Assembly: GCA_035384565.1 (NCBI GenBank) | Contig: DAOOIT010000029.1 | Location: forward strand, 9,190 to 73,189 | Reading direction: 5' to 3' | Source of the DNA: Planctomycetota bacterium | Lineage (GTDB): Bacteria > Planctomycetota > PUPC01 > DSUN01 | Length of the DNA stretch: 64,000 bases | Shown here: positions 1 to 7,923 of the stretch, piece after piece | Numbering within the stretch: the first letter of the stretch is position 1 | How the letters are laid out: every line of letters begins with the position of its first letter | Made by a program: the position numbers and the translations under genes | Notes under the pieces: generated by a model | Databases searched by the model: none | Seen by the model: the letters and a program-made list of their open reading frames with translations, nothing else | What the model was told of the DNA's origin: nothing

Positions 1-927
1 CCCCGGAAAGACATCTTCCCCGCGGGCAAGACGCTAGCTGATGCGCACGCCGACTACCTGGCTGTGAGGCAGCAGGTTCTTGGCGCCTATGCTCGACTGG
101 CGGCTAAGAGTCCTATTGCGCCGCCATGCTACGCCTTCCCTGATGCCGTTCCCTTCATGCAGGACCATCCTGGCGCGCCAGCCCCCAAGCCGCCCGGTGC
201 GGCCGGAGGAACGAAGGACTTGCAGAGGCTCTGGTCTAAGGACTACTGCCCCAACTGCGGGCAGAAGGGGATCGAGTACATAACGCAGGTGGAGTTCGAG
301 ACGAGAGCGCGCGCTGGGGGAAGCAGGACCACGAGAAAGACGGCAGCGAAGAAGATCAAAGATGGCCGGTACTGTGCCAATCCCGATGGGAAGCTGCCTT
401 GGTGTATAGGGTGCGCGGAGAGAACCCCCGAAGGAGCCGGCCAGGAAGTGCCCGGTGTTGACTTAGTGGCACGGCCCAAGTACACGTTGAGCAAGGAGGA
501 AGCCCGAGACATCTTGGCCTGGGCCGCGAAGGAACTGGTAAGGATGGGTTACCCAGAGATTAACCTCGACACCATGGCCTGTGAGCGCGAATGCGGAAGC
601 AAGTGGGCCGCCATTCAGATCGTGCAGAACGTGGGGTATGAGGCGGCCACGCTCGCAGCGGCGGAAGGGCGTTGCCTCAGCAGGGAGCAGGTGGAGGCCA
701 TGACCCACAGTGCTGAGGCGGCGTACCGGCGGGACAATCCTTCAGATACCTACGACCGGGGGGAACAAGACGTGGAGAGCCTCGTGGACCCCGCCAGCAT
801 CGGGCAAGAACCGGGGGACCTGCCGCCCGGCACAAGGCTTGGCAAAGGCTATATTGGGCGTGGGGAGAGGCGGCGGACGCCGAAGGCGAAGTACCTCCAC
901 AGTGTGGACGAAGAAGACGACGACTAG
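1..927 (+). CDS. Zinc-ribbon-like protein of unknown function, 5' truncated
   Basis: The frame is open from the first base of the window, so the true start is outside. A GTG at 64 is the first internal candidate start. About 308 codons are visible. The protein has a CPNC pair, then a second Cys cluster (C-A-N-P...C-I-G-C), which together could bind zinc, and a strongly acidic C-terminus (SVDEEDDD). A helical stretch near the middle reads TLSKEEARDILAWAAKEL. I do not recognise the family. Its place upstream of the AlpA-like regulator and primase-helicase, on the same strand, makes it a cargo or replication-associated gene of the integrated element. Confidence 0.6.
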   Translation, partial: PRKDIFPAGKTLADAHADYLAVRQQVLGAYARLAAKSPIAPPCYAFPDAVPFMQDHPGAPAPKPPGAAGGTKDLQRLWSKDYCPNCGQKGIEYITQVEFETRARAGGSRTTRKTAAKKIKDGRYCANPDGKLPWCIGCAERTPEGAGQEVPGVDLVARPKYTLSKEEARDILAWAAKELVRMGYPEINLDTMACERECGSKWAAIQIVQNVGYEAATLAAAEGRCLSREQVEAMTHSAEAAYRRDNPSDTYDRGEQDVESLVDPASIGQEPGDLPPGTRLGKGYIGRGERRRTPKAKYLHSVDEEDDD

Positions 928-1172
928 GTCTCCACAGACTGACCACCATCGCAACACGATCCAGGCCGCCACGCTGAGTCCCTGACGTGAGCCAAGCCAT
1001 GACCGGCCTGCGCGCTCACCACCCCCCTTGTTGAAACCCATCGTCACGCACGCTCGACTCCCGCAGGCTGTGCGCCCGTGCGTGCGTAGAAATGTGTCAG
1101 CATGCGTCGCGATGCGTCGCCTGCGCCCAAGTAGGGGGCAGTTGATGGCCCATTGGGCAAAGGAGAGACGCG

Positions 1173-1364
1173 ATGGGACGACGGATGGCAGTAGTGGATG
1201 GCGCGCTGCGGCTCTCAAGGTCGCCGTGCGCCATTGCCGGATGCGCGAAGGGCAGGCGAATCCCGGAGATTCGGCCATCGCCACGCATTCGACGGTTCGA
1301 CTATGAGCAGGTCGTGTCGGCACTGAAGCGACGGAGACAGGAGGATAGCGATGGACGGCACTGA
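1173..1364 (+). CDS. Small hypothetical protein of the integrated element
   Basis: This is a possible 63-residue protein. An AAAGGAGAG ribosome-binding site lies about 6 bases before the ATG, and the end overlaps the start of the next gene by 14 bases. The C-terminal half (FDYEQVVSALKRRRQED) looks like a real amphipathic, basic segment. The N-terminal half is Arg-rich and could be fortuitous in GC-rich DNA. No family is recognised. The 245 bases before it (928-1172) show no convincing gene. Confidence 0.4.
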   Translation: MGRRMAVVDGALRLSRSPCAIAGCAKGRRIPEIRPSPRIRRFDYEQVVSALKRRRQEDSDGRH

Positions 1365-1611
1365 ACGCAGTCGTCTGGTTGCGCATGGCGGCTTGGACAG
1401 CGTGAAGCTACTCGATGTGAAGGCTATGGCCGAACTTCTCGGGGTTTCGGAGCGGTTGGTCTGGCGGCTGTCGGCCCTGTCCGAGGCGGGGCGGACGGGC
1501 GCCTGCAACGGATTCCCCAGGCCCGTGCGGATCGCGACGAAGACGATCCGCTGGCGCCTGAAGGATGTGGAAGCCTATCTGGGTCGCTTGGTAGGGGAGG
1601 GTAACCGATGA
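1351..1611 (+). CDS. AlpA-like helix-turn-helix regulator/excisionase
   Basis: This 86-residue protein has the compact winged-helix (MerR-like, HTH_17) fold of AlpA regulators and excisionases: LLDVKAMAELLGVSERLVWR at about residues 20-40, then GFPRPVRIATKTIRWRLKDVEAYL at about 54-77 (hydrophobic recognition helix and wing). An AGGAGG site precedes the ATG. Its stop overlaps the primase-helicase start as ATGA, so the two are probably translationally coupled. AlpA-type proteins in P4-like elements switch on or assist excision; here that is inference from family and context. Confidence 0.8.
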   Translation: MDGTERSRLVAHGGLDSVKLLDVKAMAELLGVSERLVWRLSALSEAGRTGACNGFPRPVRIATKTIRWRLKDVEAYLGRLVGEGNR

Positions 1612-4088
1612 ACCAGAGGAGCTGCGATCCTGTCAAGGCCGTCCTGGACAACTCGACGGCGAGGGGGTGCGGGCCGAAGCAGGTCGGCGAACACCAGTGG
1701 GAGGCCCGCTGCCCCGCCCACGAGGATACGAGGGCAAGCCTGAGCATCAGCGTGGGCGACGATGGCCGTGTCCTGCTTCACTGCCACGCCGGGTGCAAGC
1801 CCGGGCAGGTAGTCGAAGCGTTGGGGATGGAGATGGCCGACCTGTTCCCGAGGAAGGCCGACAACGGGGGCGTGGGCAAGCCCAAGAAGGTAAGGGGCGT
1901 CTTCGAGACGTGGGATCTCTTGATCCAGTGGTTCGGGAAGGTGAACAAGGCCAAGCTCGTCGGGACGTGGGCTTATCACGATTGCGACGGCAAGACCGTG
2001 TTCGCCGAGGTTAGGTTCCAGCCTGACGATGGCGGGGAGAAGATCAGTCGCCCCGTATCTCGCGTCGCCGGCGGGTTCAAGCTGTGCAACCCGCCGGGGG
2101 TGAAAAAGCTGCCCCTCTACCGCCTGCCGAAGCTGGCCGCGGCCAAGACGGTGCTCGTCTTCGAGGGTGCGCGCAAGGCCGATGAGGCAATGAAGCTCGG
2201 CTTCGTGGCCACTGCGAGCTACCAAGGAGCTGCCTCTGCCAAGAAGACCGACTGGACGCCCCTCGCGGGGAAGGAGGTGATCATCTCCCCCGACAACGAC
2301 GACCCCGGGCGGGGCTACGCTGAGGACGTGGCCCGCATCGTGACGAAGCTTCGGCCTCCCGCGACCGTGAAGGTCGTCACGCTGCCCGACCTGCCCGAGG
2401 GCGGGGACATCGTTGACTGGCTTGGTCCAGAGGGACCGATGGCTGGCAAGGAGCCTGACGAGATTCGGGCGGCGATCCAGGAGATGATCGAGAAGGCGCC
2501 AACGTGGGAACCGAAGCCCGAAGCGGGCAAAGGGCGGCGGGGCGAGAAGGGCGAGGGGCTGGGCAACAAAGGTGAGCGCAAGGCGCGGTTTGACGTGCGC
2601 GACATCTTCCTCGACCAGCTTACCTGCGACGTGCTTGCCGAGCTGACGACCAGGAACGACCCCCCTGTTCTGTTCGTGCGCGGCGGAGAGCTTGTGCGCG
2701 TCATCCGAGATGAGGACGGGCGGCCCCGCATTGATCCCATGGACAGAGCGAAGCTGCGATACCGGCTCTCCGAGGTCGCGCACTTTGTGCGAGCGGGCAA
2801 GGAGATCACCACATACGAGCCGCCGCCACAGGTCTTGGTGGACTCCATCCAGGGACGCGGTGAGTGGCCCTTGCCTCCGCTGAGAGCGATCTCGACCGTC
2901 CCCGTTCTGCGCCCTGATGGGACTCTGCATTGCCAACCTGGATACGATCCCGAAACGCGGGTGTGCTACCTGCCTGACGGCACCACGCCAGCCATCGTTG
3001 TCCCAGAGCATCCGACGGTCGAGGAGGTGGAAGCCGCGACCGGTCTGCTTCTCGATCTCGTGGGCGACTTCCCGTTCAATGGCGCCGCTGACCGGGCGAA
3101 CGGCCTCGCGGTGCTGCTGTCAGTGCTCATGCGGCCCGCGATCCGGGGATGCATCCCGCTCGCTGTGTTCAACGCCCCTGAGAGGGGCACGGGAAAGACC
3201 TTGCTGGCGACCATCCTGGGCACCGTGGCGGTCGGGAGCGTGGCCGTTCAACCCGCCCCAAGCCGTGGGGACGACGCCGAGTGGCGCAAGCGTATCTCGG
3301 CCGTGTTGCTCGAGGGTCCGCCGATGGTCATCCTGGACAATCTCCCCGAGACCGATCCGCTCAACTCGCCCAGCTTGGCGGCGGTACTGACCTCGTTGGA
3401 GTGGGCAGACCGGCGTCTCGGCAAGAGCGAGACCATCCGCGTCCCAGCACAAGTCGTCTGGTGTGCCACGGGCAACAACGTTCGGCTCGCCAACGACATG
3501 CCTCGCCGGGCCTTTGCCGTGAGGCTCGATGCCAACACGGAACGGCCGTGGCAACGCACGGGCTTCCGCCATCCCGATCTGTTGGGGTACGCCCGAGAGC
3601 ATCGCCACGAGCTTCTTGAAGCCGGCTTCACCATCGTCCGTGCCTGGTTCGCGGCAGGCTGTCCGAAGGCGCAGAACGTCCCTGTGCTGGGTTCCTTTGA
3701 GGCGTGGTCGGGGATGGTGGGGGGTGTCCTTGAGCATGCTGGCGTCCCTGGTTTCTTGGCGAACCTCGACGCCGTGGTTTCGACACAAGACGACGAACTG
3801 GCCGCCTGGCAACGGTTCTTCGAGGCGTGGTGGGATCGGTTCGGGGACAAAGCTCAGACCGTGGAACTGGTCTACCTGCCCCTTGTGTTACAGGGGGGAA
3901 TCCCCACCGAGGAGCTTCCCGACCAACTGAGCGCAGCTCACAGCAAGGGCACCGATGCCGGCAAGCGGTCCCTTGGGCAGGCCCTTGGCCGCCTCAAGGA
4001 CCGAATCATCGGGGGGCGGAAACTGGTCCGCTGTGGAGAGGACCGGCATTCCAAAGTGACCAGATGGCGCCTCAATCGCGTCGGGTGA
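1608..4088 (+). CDS. Primase-helicase (zinc finger, Toprim, P-loop ATPase)
   Basis: This 826-residue replication protein of the element has three parts. A CHC2-type primase zinc finger lies at about residues 35-63 (CPAH then HCHAGC). A Toprim-like catalytic region lies at about 180-245, with the acidic residues in FEGARKADEA and SPDNDD. A P-loop ATPase/helicase domain has Walker A in ERGTGKT near residue 528 and Walker B in MVILDNLPE near 575. The combination of primase and helicase in one chain is what P4 alpha and many plasmid or satellite replication proteins have. The gene starts by ATGA overlap with the AlpA-like gene. Clusters of 8-bp iterons follow its stop and are the obvious candidate binding sites. 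Confidence 0.85.
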   Translation: MNQRSCDPVKAVLDNSTARGCGPKQVGEHQWEARCPAHEDTRASLSISVGDDGRVLLHCHAGCKPGQVVEALGMEMADLFPRKADNGGVGKPKKVRGVFETWDLLIQWFGKVNKAKLVGTWAYHDCDGKTVFAEVRFQPDDGGEKISRPVSRVAGGFKLCNPPGVKKLPLYRLPKLAAAKTVLVFEGARKADEAMKLGFVATASYQGAASAKKTDWTPLAGKEVIISPDNDDPGRGYAEDVARIVTKLRPPATVKVVTLPDLPEGGDIVDWLGPEGPMAGKEPDEIRAAIQEMIEKAPTWEPKPEAGKGRRGEKGEGLGNKGERKARFDVRDIFLDQLTCDVLAELTTRNDPPVLFVRGGELVRVIRDEDGRPRIDPMDRAKLRYRLSEVAHFVRAGKEITTYEPPPQVLVDSIQGRGEWPLPPLRAISTVPVLRPDGTLHCQPGYDPETRVCYLPDGTTPAIVVPEHPTVEEVEAATGLLLDLVGDFPFNGAADRANGLAVLLSVLMRPAIRGCIPLAVFNAPERGTGKTLLATILGTVAVGSVAVQPAPSRGDDAEWRKRISAVLLEGPPMVILDNLPETDPLNSPSLAAVLTSLEWADRRLGKSETIRVPAQVVWCATGNNVRLANDMPRRAFAVRLDANTERPWQRTGFRHPDLLGYAREHRHELLEAGFTIVRAWFAAGCPKAQNVPVLGSFEAWSGMVGGVLEHAGVPGFLANLDAVVSTQDDELAAWQRFFEAWWDRFGDKAQTVELVYLPLVLQGGIPTEELPDQLSAAHSKGTDAGKRSLGQALGRLKDRIIGGRKLVRCGEDRHSKVTRWRLNRVG

Positions 4089-4091
4089 CCT

Positions 4092-4222
4092 GCGGGTATC
4101 GCGGGTATCTGCGGGTATTGCGGGGCCCCACGCACGCGTAAGAGAGAGAACACGCGCACGTAGACGCACACACGTACGCAAAGTAGTGCCCGGAGATACC
4201 CGCAGGAACCCGCGATACCCGC
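4092..4222. repeat. Inverted iteron clusters, candidate replication origin
   Basis: Three copies of GCGGGTAT begin at 4092, 4101 and 4111. The inverse ATACCCGC occurs at 4196 and 4215, with a degenerate copy (AACCCGC) between them. The two clusters form a near-perfect inverted repeat of about 29 bp, separated by about 75 bp of purine/CACG-rich DNA (cacgcgcacgtagacgcac and similar). The site sits directly after the primase-helicase gene and before the next gene. Phage P4 also places alpha-protein iterons near its replication gene. Calling this an origin is inference. A large hairpin terminator is the alternative, but there is no T-tract. Confidence 0.55.
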
Positions 4223-4260
4223 AAGGGTGGGTAGCTCCTGGCCCACGAAAGGAGCATCAG

Positions 4261-4566
4261 ATGGCGACAGCGAACGACAAGAAGCGACGGTGCAGGACGT
4301 GTCTGAGCTTGGGCACGAGCGAGAGGCGGCAAAACGAAATCGAGTTCGAGTGCCGGCGCAATCCGCCCGTTGTACCGCACCCCCGGGATGTCGAGGGCCA
4401 TAGGTGGCCCTACGTCTTCCCTGACCAGGAGTGGTGCGATAGTTGGCAGGAGGCGCCGGTCGTCAACCCATTTGGTGAGCCGTCGGTCGTCAAGTTCCTT
4501 GCAGACGACGACAACGACGAGGATGATCGCCCCGATTGGTCAGAAGAATCCGGCGCGGGGTCTTGA
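4261..4566 (+). CDS. Small Cys-rich phage-type protein
   Basis: This 101-residue protein starts at the ATG preceded by AAAGGAG; a longer frame from 4186 would start inside the iteron cluster and is not favoured. The N-terminus has CRTC, then a further Cys in FECRRNPP, and a WCDSW near residue 61, consistent with a small zinc site. The C-terminus is very acidic (DDDNDEDD). Proteins with this CxxC...CRR.PP...WC.W layout are frequent in phages and islands, but their function is unknown to me. Confidence 0.65.
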   Translation: MATANDKKRRCRTCLSLGTSERRQNEIEFECRRNPPVVPHPRDVEGHRWPYVFPDQEWCDSWQEAPVVNPFGEPSVVKFLADDDNDEDDRPDWSEESGAGS

Positions 4567-4599
4567 CAAGCCGTCCCAAGTGTGGTATAACTCCATACC
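4563..4599 (+). promoter_or_regulatory. Sigma70 promoter with overlapping operator palindrome
   Basis: TTGACA (4563-4568), a 17-bp spacer and TATAAC (4586-4591) form a near-consensus promoter. A palindrome, GGTAT-N6-ATACC (4584-4599), overlaps the -10 box. It drives the XRE-like gene at 4615, so auto-repression by that protein is the simplest reading. A GGGGGAA ribosome site follows at about 4603. Confidence 0.8.
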
Positions 4600-4614
4600 G
4601 AAGGGGGAACGCTG

Positions 4615-4842
4615 GTGACGACCGACGCGACGGCTACACTGAGCGACGTGATCCGAGATGCCCTACGAGAGGCCATCCGGTCGCAGTCTATTCGCTCCGT
4701 CGCTGACGCCACCGGCGTTCCCCACCCGTCGTTGATTCGATTTCTGCGGCGCGAGCAATCGCTCCGCCTGGACAAGGCCGACAAACTGGCCGCCTACCTC
4801 GGCATCGAGGCCACGAGGCGGCCCAAAGGACGAAAGGAATAG
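4615..4842 (+). CDS. XRE/Cro-CI-like helix-turn-helix repressor
   Basis: This 75-residue protein has a GTG start. A helix-turn-helix is visible at about residues 25-60: SVADATGVPHPSLIRFLRRE followed by LDKADKLAAYLGI, the arrangement of small XRE-family regulators. The basic tail is RRPKGRKE. It sits between a strong promoter with an operator-like palindrome and the integrase gene, which begins 6 bases after its stop. It therefore probably controls its own expression and that of the integrase. The sequence does not show whether it acts as a lysogeny-type repressor or an accessory excision regulator. Confidence 0.75.
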   Translation: MTTDATATLSDVIRDALREAIRSQSIRSVADATGVPHPSLIRFLRREQSLRLDKADKLAAYLGIEATRRPKGRKE

Positions 4843-4847
4843 AGAGC

Positions 4848-6245
4848 ATGGCGAGCATCTACAAGCGTGGCGGGCGGAAAGGCAAGGGCGGCTACTACAT
4901 CGCGTACTACGAGCGTCCCTGCCAGCGGAAGACCATCTATGCAGGCAATGATCGCGAAGCCGCGGAGGCCCTGGCCAGAAAGCTCGAAGCCGACGCGATG
5001 CTGCGGCGGAAGGGGGTCATCGATCCTCGAACCGACGCTTACGTTGCTGCTGAGGCGAGGCCACCGGCTGACCATCTGGCTGAGTTCGCCGCAGCGTTGC
5101 AGGGGAGGGGCGACACTGAGAAGCACGCCGAGCACACAAGGAGGCGCGTGGAGCGCGTGTTGGACATGGCGGGCATCAAGCGCATCTCCGGACTGGTGCC
5201 CTCGCGGGTTCAGGACGCACTGGCCGAACTCCACAAGAGCGGGCCTCGCAGCAACGAGGCAGAAGCGGACGGAACGAAGCGACGGCCCAAAGCCTGCTCG
5301 CTGACGACGTGCAACCACTACCTACGGGCCGTCAAGGGCTTCTCGCGCTGGTTGTGGCGCGACGGCAGGACGCGCGAGGACGCCCTCACCCATCTGAGCG
5401 CCTTCAGAGTGACAGACGCACAACGGAAGCGCCGAGCGTTGAGCGACGCGGAGTTGTCGGCATTGCTCCACGTCACCTACGAGAGCGGCCCCGTCCTGGG
5501 CATGAGCGGCCCTGACCGCGCGATGCTCTACGCCTTGGCAGTTGGGACGGGCTTCCGCGCCAACGAGCTTCGCTCATTGACACCCGAGAGCTTCGCCCTC
5601 GATGCCACGCCGCCAACCGTGGCCGTCGAGGCGGCCTACTCGAAGCGCCGGCGACACGACGTGCAACCGCTGCCTGTCGCGCTCGCTGAGGGGCTGAAGC
5701 CGTGGCTTGTGGCGAAGAAAGCTAAGCGGCCCGTGTTCGGCCTTCCTGACAAGACGGCGAAGATGCTACGGGCCGACCTGGATGCTGCGGGAATCGCGCA
5801 CGCCACGGCTGAGGGCGTGGCCGACTTCCATGCGCTGCGCCACACCTACGTTTCGCGACTCGTGCGCAGCGGCATCAACGTCAAGATCGTGCAGGAGCTT
5901 GCCCGCCACTCGACGCCTGTCCTGACCTTGGGCAGGTACACCCACGTGGACATGCAGGACAAGGCCACCGCGCTGACGATGGTGCCGGCCATCGAGGGCC
6001 AGCGGTGTTTGCTGGCCGAGGGTTCAGCGGCCAGTACAGCGCCTGGTACAGCGCACGCGCTGCACCAACCGTCAAGTCACGACTTGGCACGAGGCGACAA
6101 TGCAGGGGAGATCGATTTCGGTGATTTGGGCTATGGCTTGCACGGAACGGCGAGAATCGGCGATTCACAAACGCTTGGTTTGGTACGCCTGGAGGGACTC
6201 GAACCCACGACCCGCGGATTAAGAATCCGCTGCTCTACCGACTGA
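4848..6245 (+). CDS. Tyrosine recombinase/integrase
   Basis: This 465-residue site-specific recombinase has an N-terminal arm-binding region (basic, KRGGRKGKGGYY), a SAM-like core-binding domain at about 70-170, and a catalytic domain at about 190-370. The catalytic residues seen are Arg in GTGFRANEL (about 238), HALRHTY (about 328-334), a second His in ELARHS (about 354) and the nucleophile Tyr in GRYTH (about 364). The last hundred residues are not needed for catalysis. The final 18 or so (EGLEPTTRGLRIRCSTD) are the antisense translation of the tRNA-Lys 3' part. It probably integrates the element at this tRNA. Confidence 0.92.
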   Translation: MASIYKRGGRKGKGGYYIAYYERPCQRKTIYAGNDREAAEALARKLEADAMLRRKGVIDPRTDAYVAAEARPPADHLAEFAAALQGRGDTEKHAEHTRRRVERVLDMAGIKRISGLVPSRVQDALAELHKSGPRSNEAEADGTKRRPKACSLTTCNHYLRAVKGFSRWLWRDGRTREDALTHLSAFRVTDAQRKRRALSDAELSALLHVTYESGPVLGMSGPDRAMLYALAVGTGFRANELRSLTPESFALDATPPTVAVEAAYSKRRRHDVQPLPVALAEGLKPWLVAKKAKRPVFGLPDKTAKMLRADLDAAGIAHATAEGVADFHALRHTYVSRLVRSGINVKIVQELARHSTPVLTLGRYTHVDMQDKATALTMVPAIEGQRCLLAEGSAASTAPGTAHALHQPSSHDLARGDNAGEIDFGDLGYGLHGTARIGDSQTLGLVRLEGLEPTTRGLRIRCSTD

Positions 6246-6256
6246 GCTACAGGCGC
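6181..6256 (-). tRNA. tRNA-Lys (CTT)
   Basis: Read on the minus strand, the 76 bases fold as a tRNA. The acceptor stem GCGCCTG pairs with CAGGCGT (one G-U). The D-loop region contains AGCTCAGTCGGTAGAGC. The anticodon stem GCGGA/TCCGC encloses loop TTCTTAA, so the anticodon is CTT. The T-arm contains GGTTCGAGTCC, and CCA is encoded. The 3' end lies next to the integrase, so the 3' half is the likely attachment core. A promoter lies just upstream. Confidence 0.95.
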
Positions 6257-6262
6257 ACGTTT

Positions 6263-6290
6263 ATTATACGGATCGGGCGAGGCTTTGCAA
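6263..6290 (-). promoter_or_regulatory. Promoter of tRNA-Lys
   Basis: On the minus strand TTGCAA (6285-6290), a 16-bp spacer and a perfect TATAAT (6263-6268) lie 7 bases upstream of the tRNA 5' end. The element inserted downstream of the tRNA and left this promoter intact. Confidence 0.8.
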
Positions 6291-6302
6291 GTGAGGAAGG
6301 AC

Positions 6303-6794
6303 TCAGCGGAGCGAGGGCCCTGCGACCGCGCCCACCACCGCCGCACCAGGGAATGCGACGTGGAGAACCTCGATGCGAGCTTCGGCCAGCAGATCCCTGG
6401 CCAGGGGGTCGGGGTAATCCCCCGCCTCCACTACGCGGGTGACGCCTGCGTTGATGATCATCTTCGCGCACAGCGAGCACGGGTAAATGGTGGTATAGAG
6501 GATGGCGCCCTGCGTGCTGACGCCGTGCACGGCAGCCTGGAGGAAGGCGTTCATCTCGGCGTGCAGGCCCCGACACAGCTCATGCCGCTGACCCGATGGG
6601 ACCTTCTGCTGCTCGCGGATGCAGCCGAGGTCCTCGCAGTGCCGCAGGCCGCTGGGCGCGCCGTTGTACCCAGTGGCCAGGATGCGCTTGTTCTTGACGA
6701 GGATGGCGCCCACCTTGCGGCGAAGGCACGTGGCACGCTCCGCCACGTCGAAGGCGATCTTGAGGAAATACTCGTCCCAACTCGGGCGCGACAC
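6303..6794 (-). CDS. dCMP deaminase (ComEB-type cytidine/deoxycytidylate deaminase)
   Basis: This 163-residue zinc enzyme deaminates dCMP to dUMP, feeding thymidylate synthesis. It has the zinc motif HAEMNAF (His and catalytic Glu, about residues 78-84) and PCSLC (about 104-108), plus the N-terminal SWDEYFLKIAFDVAERATC typical of the dCMP deaminase/ComEB branch. The length is normal. It starts at a GTG after an AGGAG site, and a TAGAAT -10 box lies about 27 bases upstream with a weak -35. It is divergent from the epimerase at 6933. A dTMP kinase in the same pathway lies at 55844-56488, not linked. Confidence 0.92.
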   Translation of the reverse strand: MSRPSWDEYFLKIAFDVAERATCLRRKVGAILVKNKRILATGYNGAPSGLRHCEDLGCIREQQKVPSGQRHELCRGLHAEMNAFLQAAVHGVSTQGAILYTTIYPCSLCAKMIINAGVTRVVEAGDYPDPLARDLLAEARIEVLHVAFPGAAVVGAVAGPSLR

Positions 6795-6863
6795 GCGAGG
6801 TCTCCTGGATGGGCGCGGCTATTCTAGCAGAAGAGGGGCTGCCGGAAAAGCCGAGTTGGTTCG

Positions 6864-6892
6864 TTGACACCGCGGCACGCGGGCGCTAGAAT
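6864..6892 (+). promoter_or_regulatory. Promoter of the epimerase gene at 6933
   Basis: TTGACA (6864-6869), a 17-bp spacer and TAGAAT (6887-6892). A transcript from about 6899 fits the ATG at 6933 and rules out translation from the upstream TTG in the -35 box itself. Confidence 0.8.
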
Positions 6893-6932
6893 CCAGCCGT
6901 GGCCAGAAACCCCGTTTGTGAGAGGAGCCGCG

Positions 6933-7790
6933 ATGAAGAAGGGCATCAACGCGTGGGCGTTCCCCGGCAGCGTGCGGGCCTGCGAGGCGATGCGGTACGC
7001 GAAGAACGCAGGCTACGAGGCGATTGAGCTGAATCTGGCCGACCAGGGAGAGATTGGCCTGGACACCCCGGCGACCAGCCTGAAGAAGCTGGCCGCCGCA
7101 GCGAGGCGGATCGGGGTGGAGATCTCCAGCGTCTCCACGGGGCTCTACTGGGCCTTCAACCTGGCGAGCGACGATGCGGCCGAGCGCGCGAAGGCGGGCG
7201 AGGTGTTGTCGAAGCAGCTCGATACGGCAAAGGCGCTGGGGTGCGACGCGATCCTGGTGATCCCCGGTTCGGTGATGGTGGCGTTCGACCTCTCGAAGCC
7301 GAAGGTGGACCCCGATGCGGCGTGGGATCGCGCGCTCGCGGGGATCAAGGCGGCCGTGCCCAAGGCCGAAGACCTGGGCGTGACGATCTGCATCGAGAAC
7401 GTGTGGAACACGTTCCTCCTGTCGGCGACGGAGATGCGGGACTTCGTGGATGCCTGCGGGAGCCCCCGCGTGGCGGCCTACTACGACCCGGCGAACATCG
7501 TGAAGTACGGCCTGCCCGACCAGTGGGCGCGCGCGCTGGGCAACCGAATCCAGCGGGTGCACTTCAAGGACTTCAGGCGGAACGTGGCGAATCTGGACGG
7601 CTTCGTGCACCTGCTGGACGGCGACGTGAACTACCCGACGCTGATGCAGGCGTTCAAGGCCGTGGGCTACGACGGCTACGTGACGGCGGAGATCTTCCCG
7701 CCCGCGCACGGGCTGTGGGAGTCGCAGATCTGGACCACGTCGAAGGCGATGGATTTCATCCTGGGACGCGTGAAGCCGGCCAGGCTCTGA
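6933..7790 (+). CDS. Sugar phosphate isomerase/epimerase (xylose isomerase-like TIM barrel)
   Basis: This 285-residue protein belongs to the AP-endonuclease-2/xylose-isomerase-like TIM-barrel superfamily. It shows the barrel strands GYEAIELN, DAILVIPG, VTICIENVWN, AAYYDPANI, RVHFKDF and YVTAEIFP. Metal ligands are expected in IENV (Glu), DPAN (Asp), HFKD (His) and AEIF (Glu). The start is the ATG after GAGGAG. Members isomerise or epimerise sugars or inositols, and the substrate cannot be told from sequence. Two distant paralogs lie at 50775 and 52836. Confidence 0.85.
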   Translation: MKKGINAWAFPGSVRACEAMRYAKNAGYEAIELNLADQGEIGLDTPATSLKKLAAAARRIGVEISSVSTGLYWAFNLASDDAAERAKAGEVLSKQLDTAKALGCDAILVIPGSVMVAFDLSKPKVDPDAAWDRALAGIKAAVPKAEDLGVTICIENVWNTFLLSATEMRDFVDACGSPRVAAYYDPANIVKYGLPDQWARALGNRIQRVHFKDFRRNVANLDGFVHLLDGDVNYPTLMQAFKAVGYDGYVTAEIFPPAHGLWESQIWTTSKAMDFILGRVKPARL

Positions 7791-7812
7791 ACTCGAGCCG
7801 CCGAGGCCTCTG

Positions 7813-7840
7813 CACCGCGCGGGGCGGGGGCCGCGCGGTG
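7813..7840 (+). terminator. Strong GC hairpin after the epimerase gene
   Basis: CACCGCGCGG and CCGCGCGGTG (10-bp perfect stem, 8-base loop) begin 23 bases after the stop codon. There is no T-tract, so it is either an atypical terminator or an RNA-stabilising hairpin. Confidence 0.45.
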
Positions 7841-7923
7841 GTAGCCTCCAGGATGTCTCGGGTGTAGCCAGCGCGCCGCCCTCGCGCGAACCGCCCAGCG
7901 GGGCCATGCCAAGGAGTCTGACC

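Larger units (their letters stand above)
1..6256. mobile_element. Right part of an integrated element in tRNA-Lys
   Basis: This is inferred from gene content and position. A tyrosine integrase (4848-6245) abuts and runs into the 3' half of a tRNA-Lys gene, the usual arrangement of phage, satellite and island integrases. Upstream lie an XRE-type repressor, a Cys-rich small protein of a kind common in phages, a primase-helicase, an AlpA-like regulator and a truncated protein. All point the same way, toward the tRNA. No capsid, terminase or conjugation genes are visible, so a phage satellite, plasmid-like island or decayed prophage are all possible. The primase-helicase plus iterons resembles the layout of P4-type satellites. 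The left boundary and second att site lie before position 1. Confidence 0.75.

Noticed and set aside
1028..1306. Possible small gene on the plus strand
   Set aside because: It has no ribosome site, an Arg-rich shadow-like composition and overlap with the better candidate at 1173.
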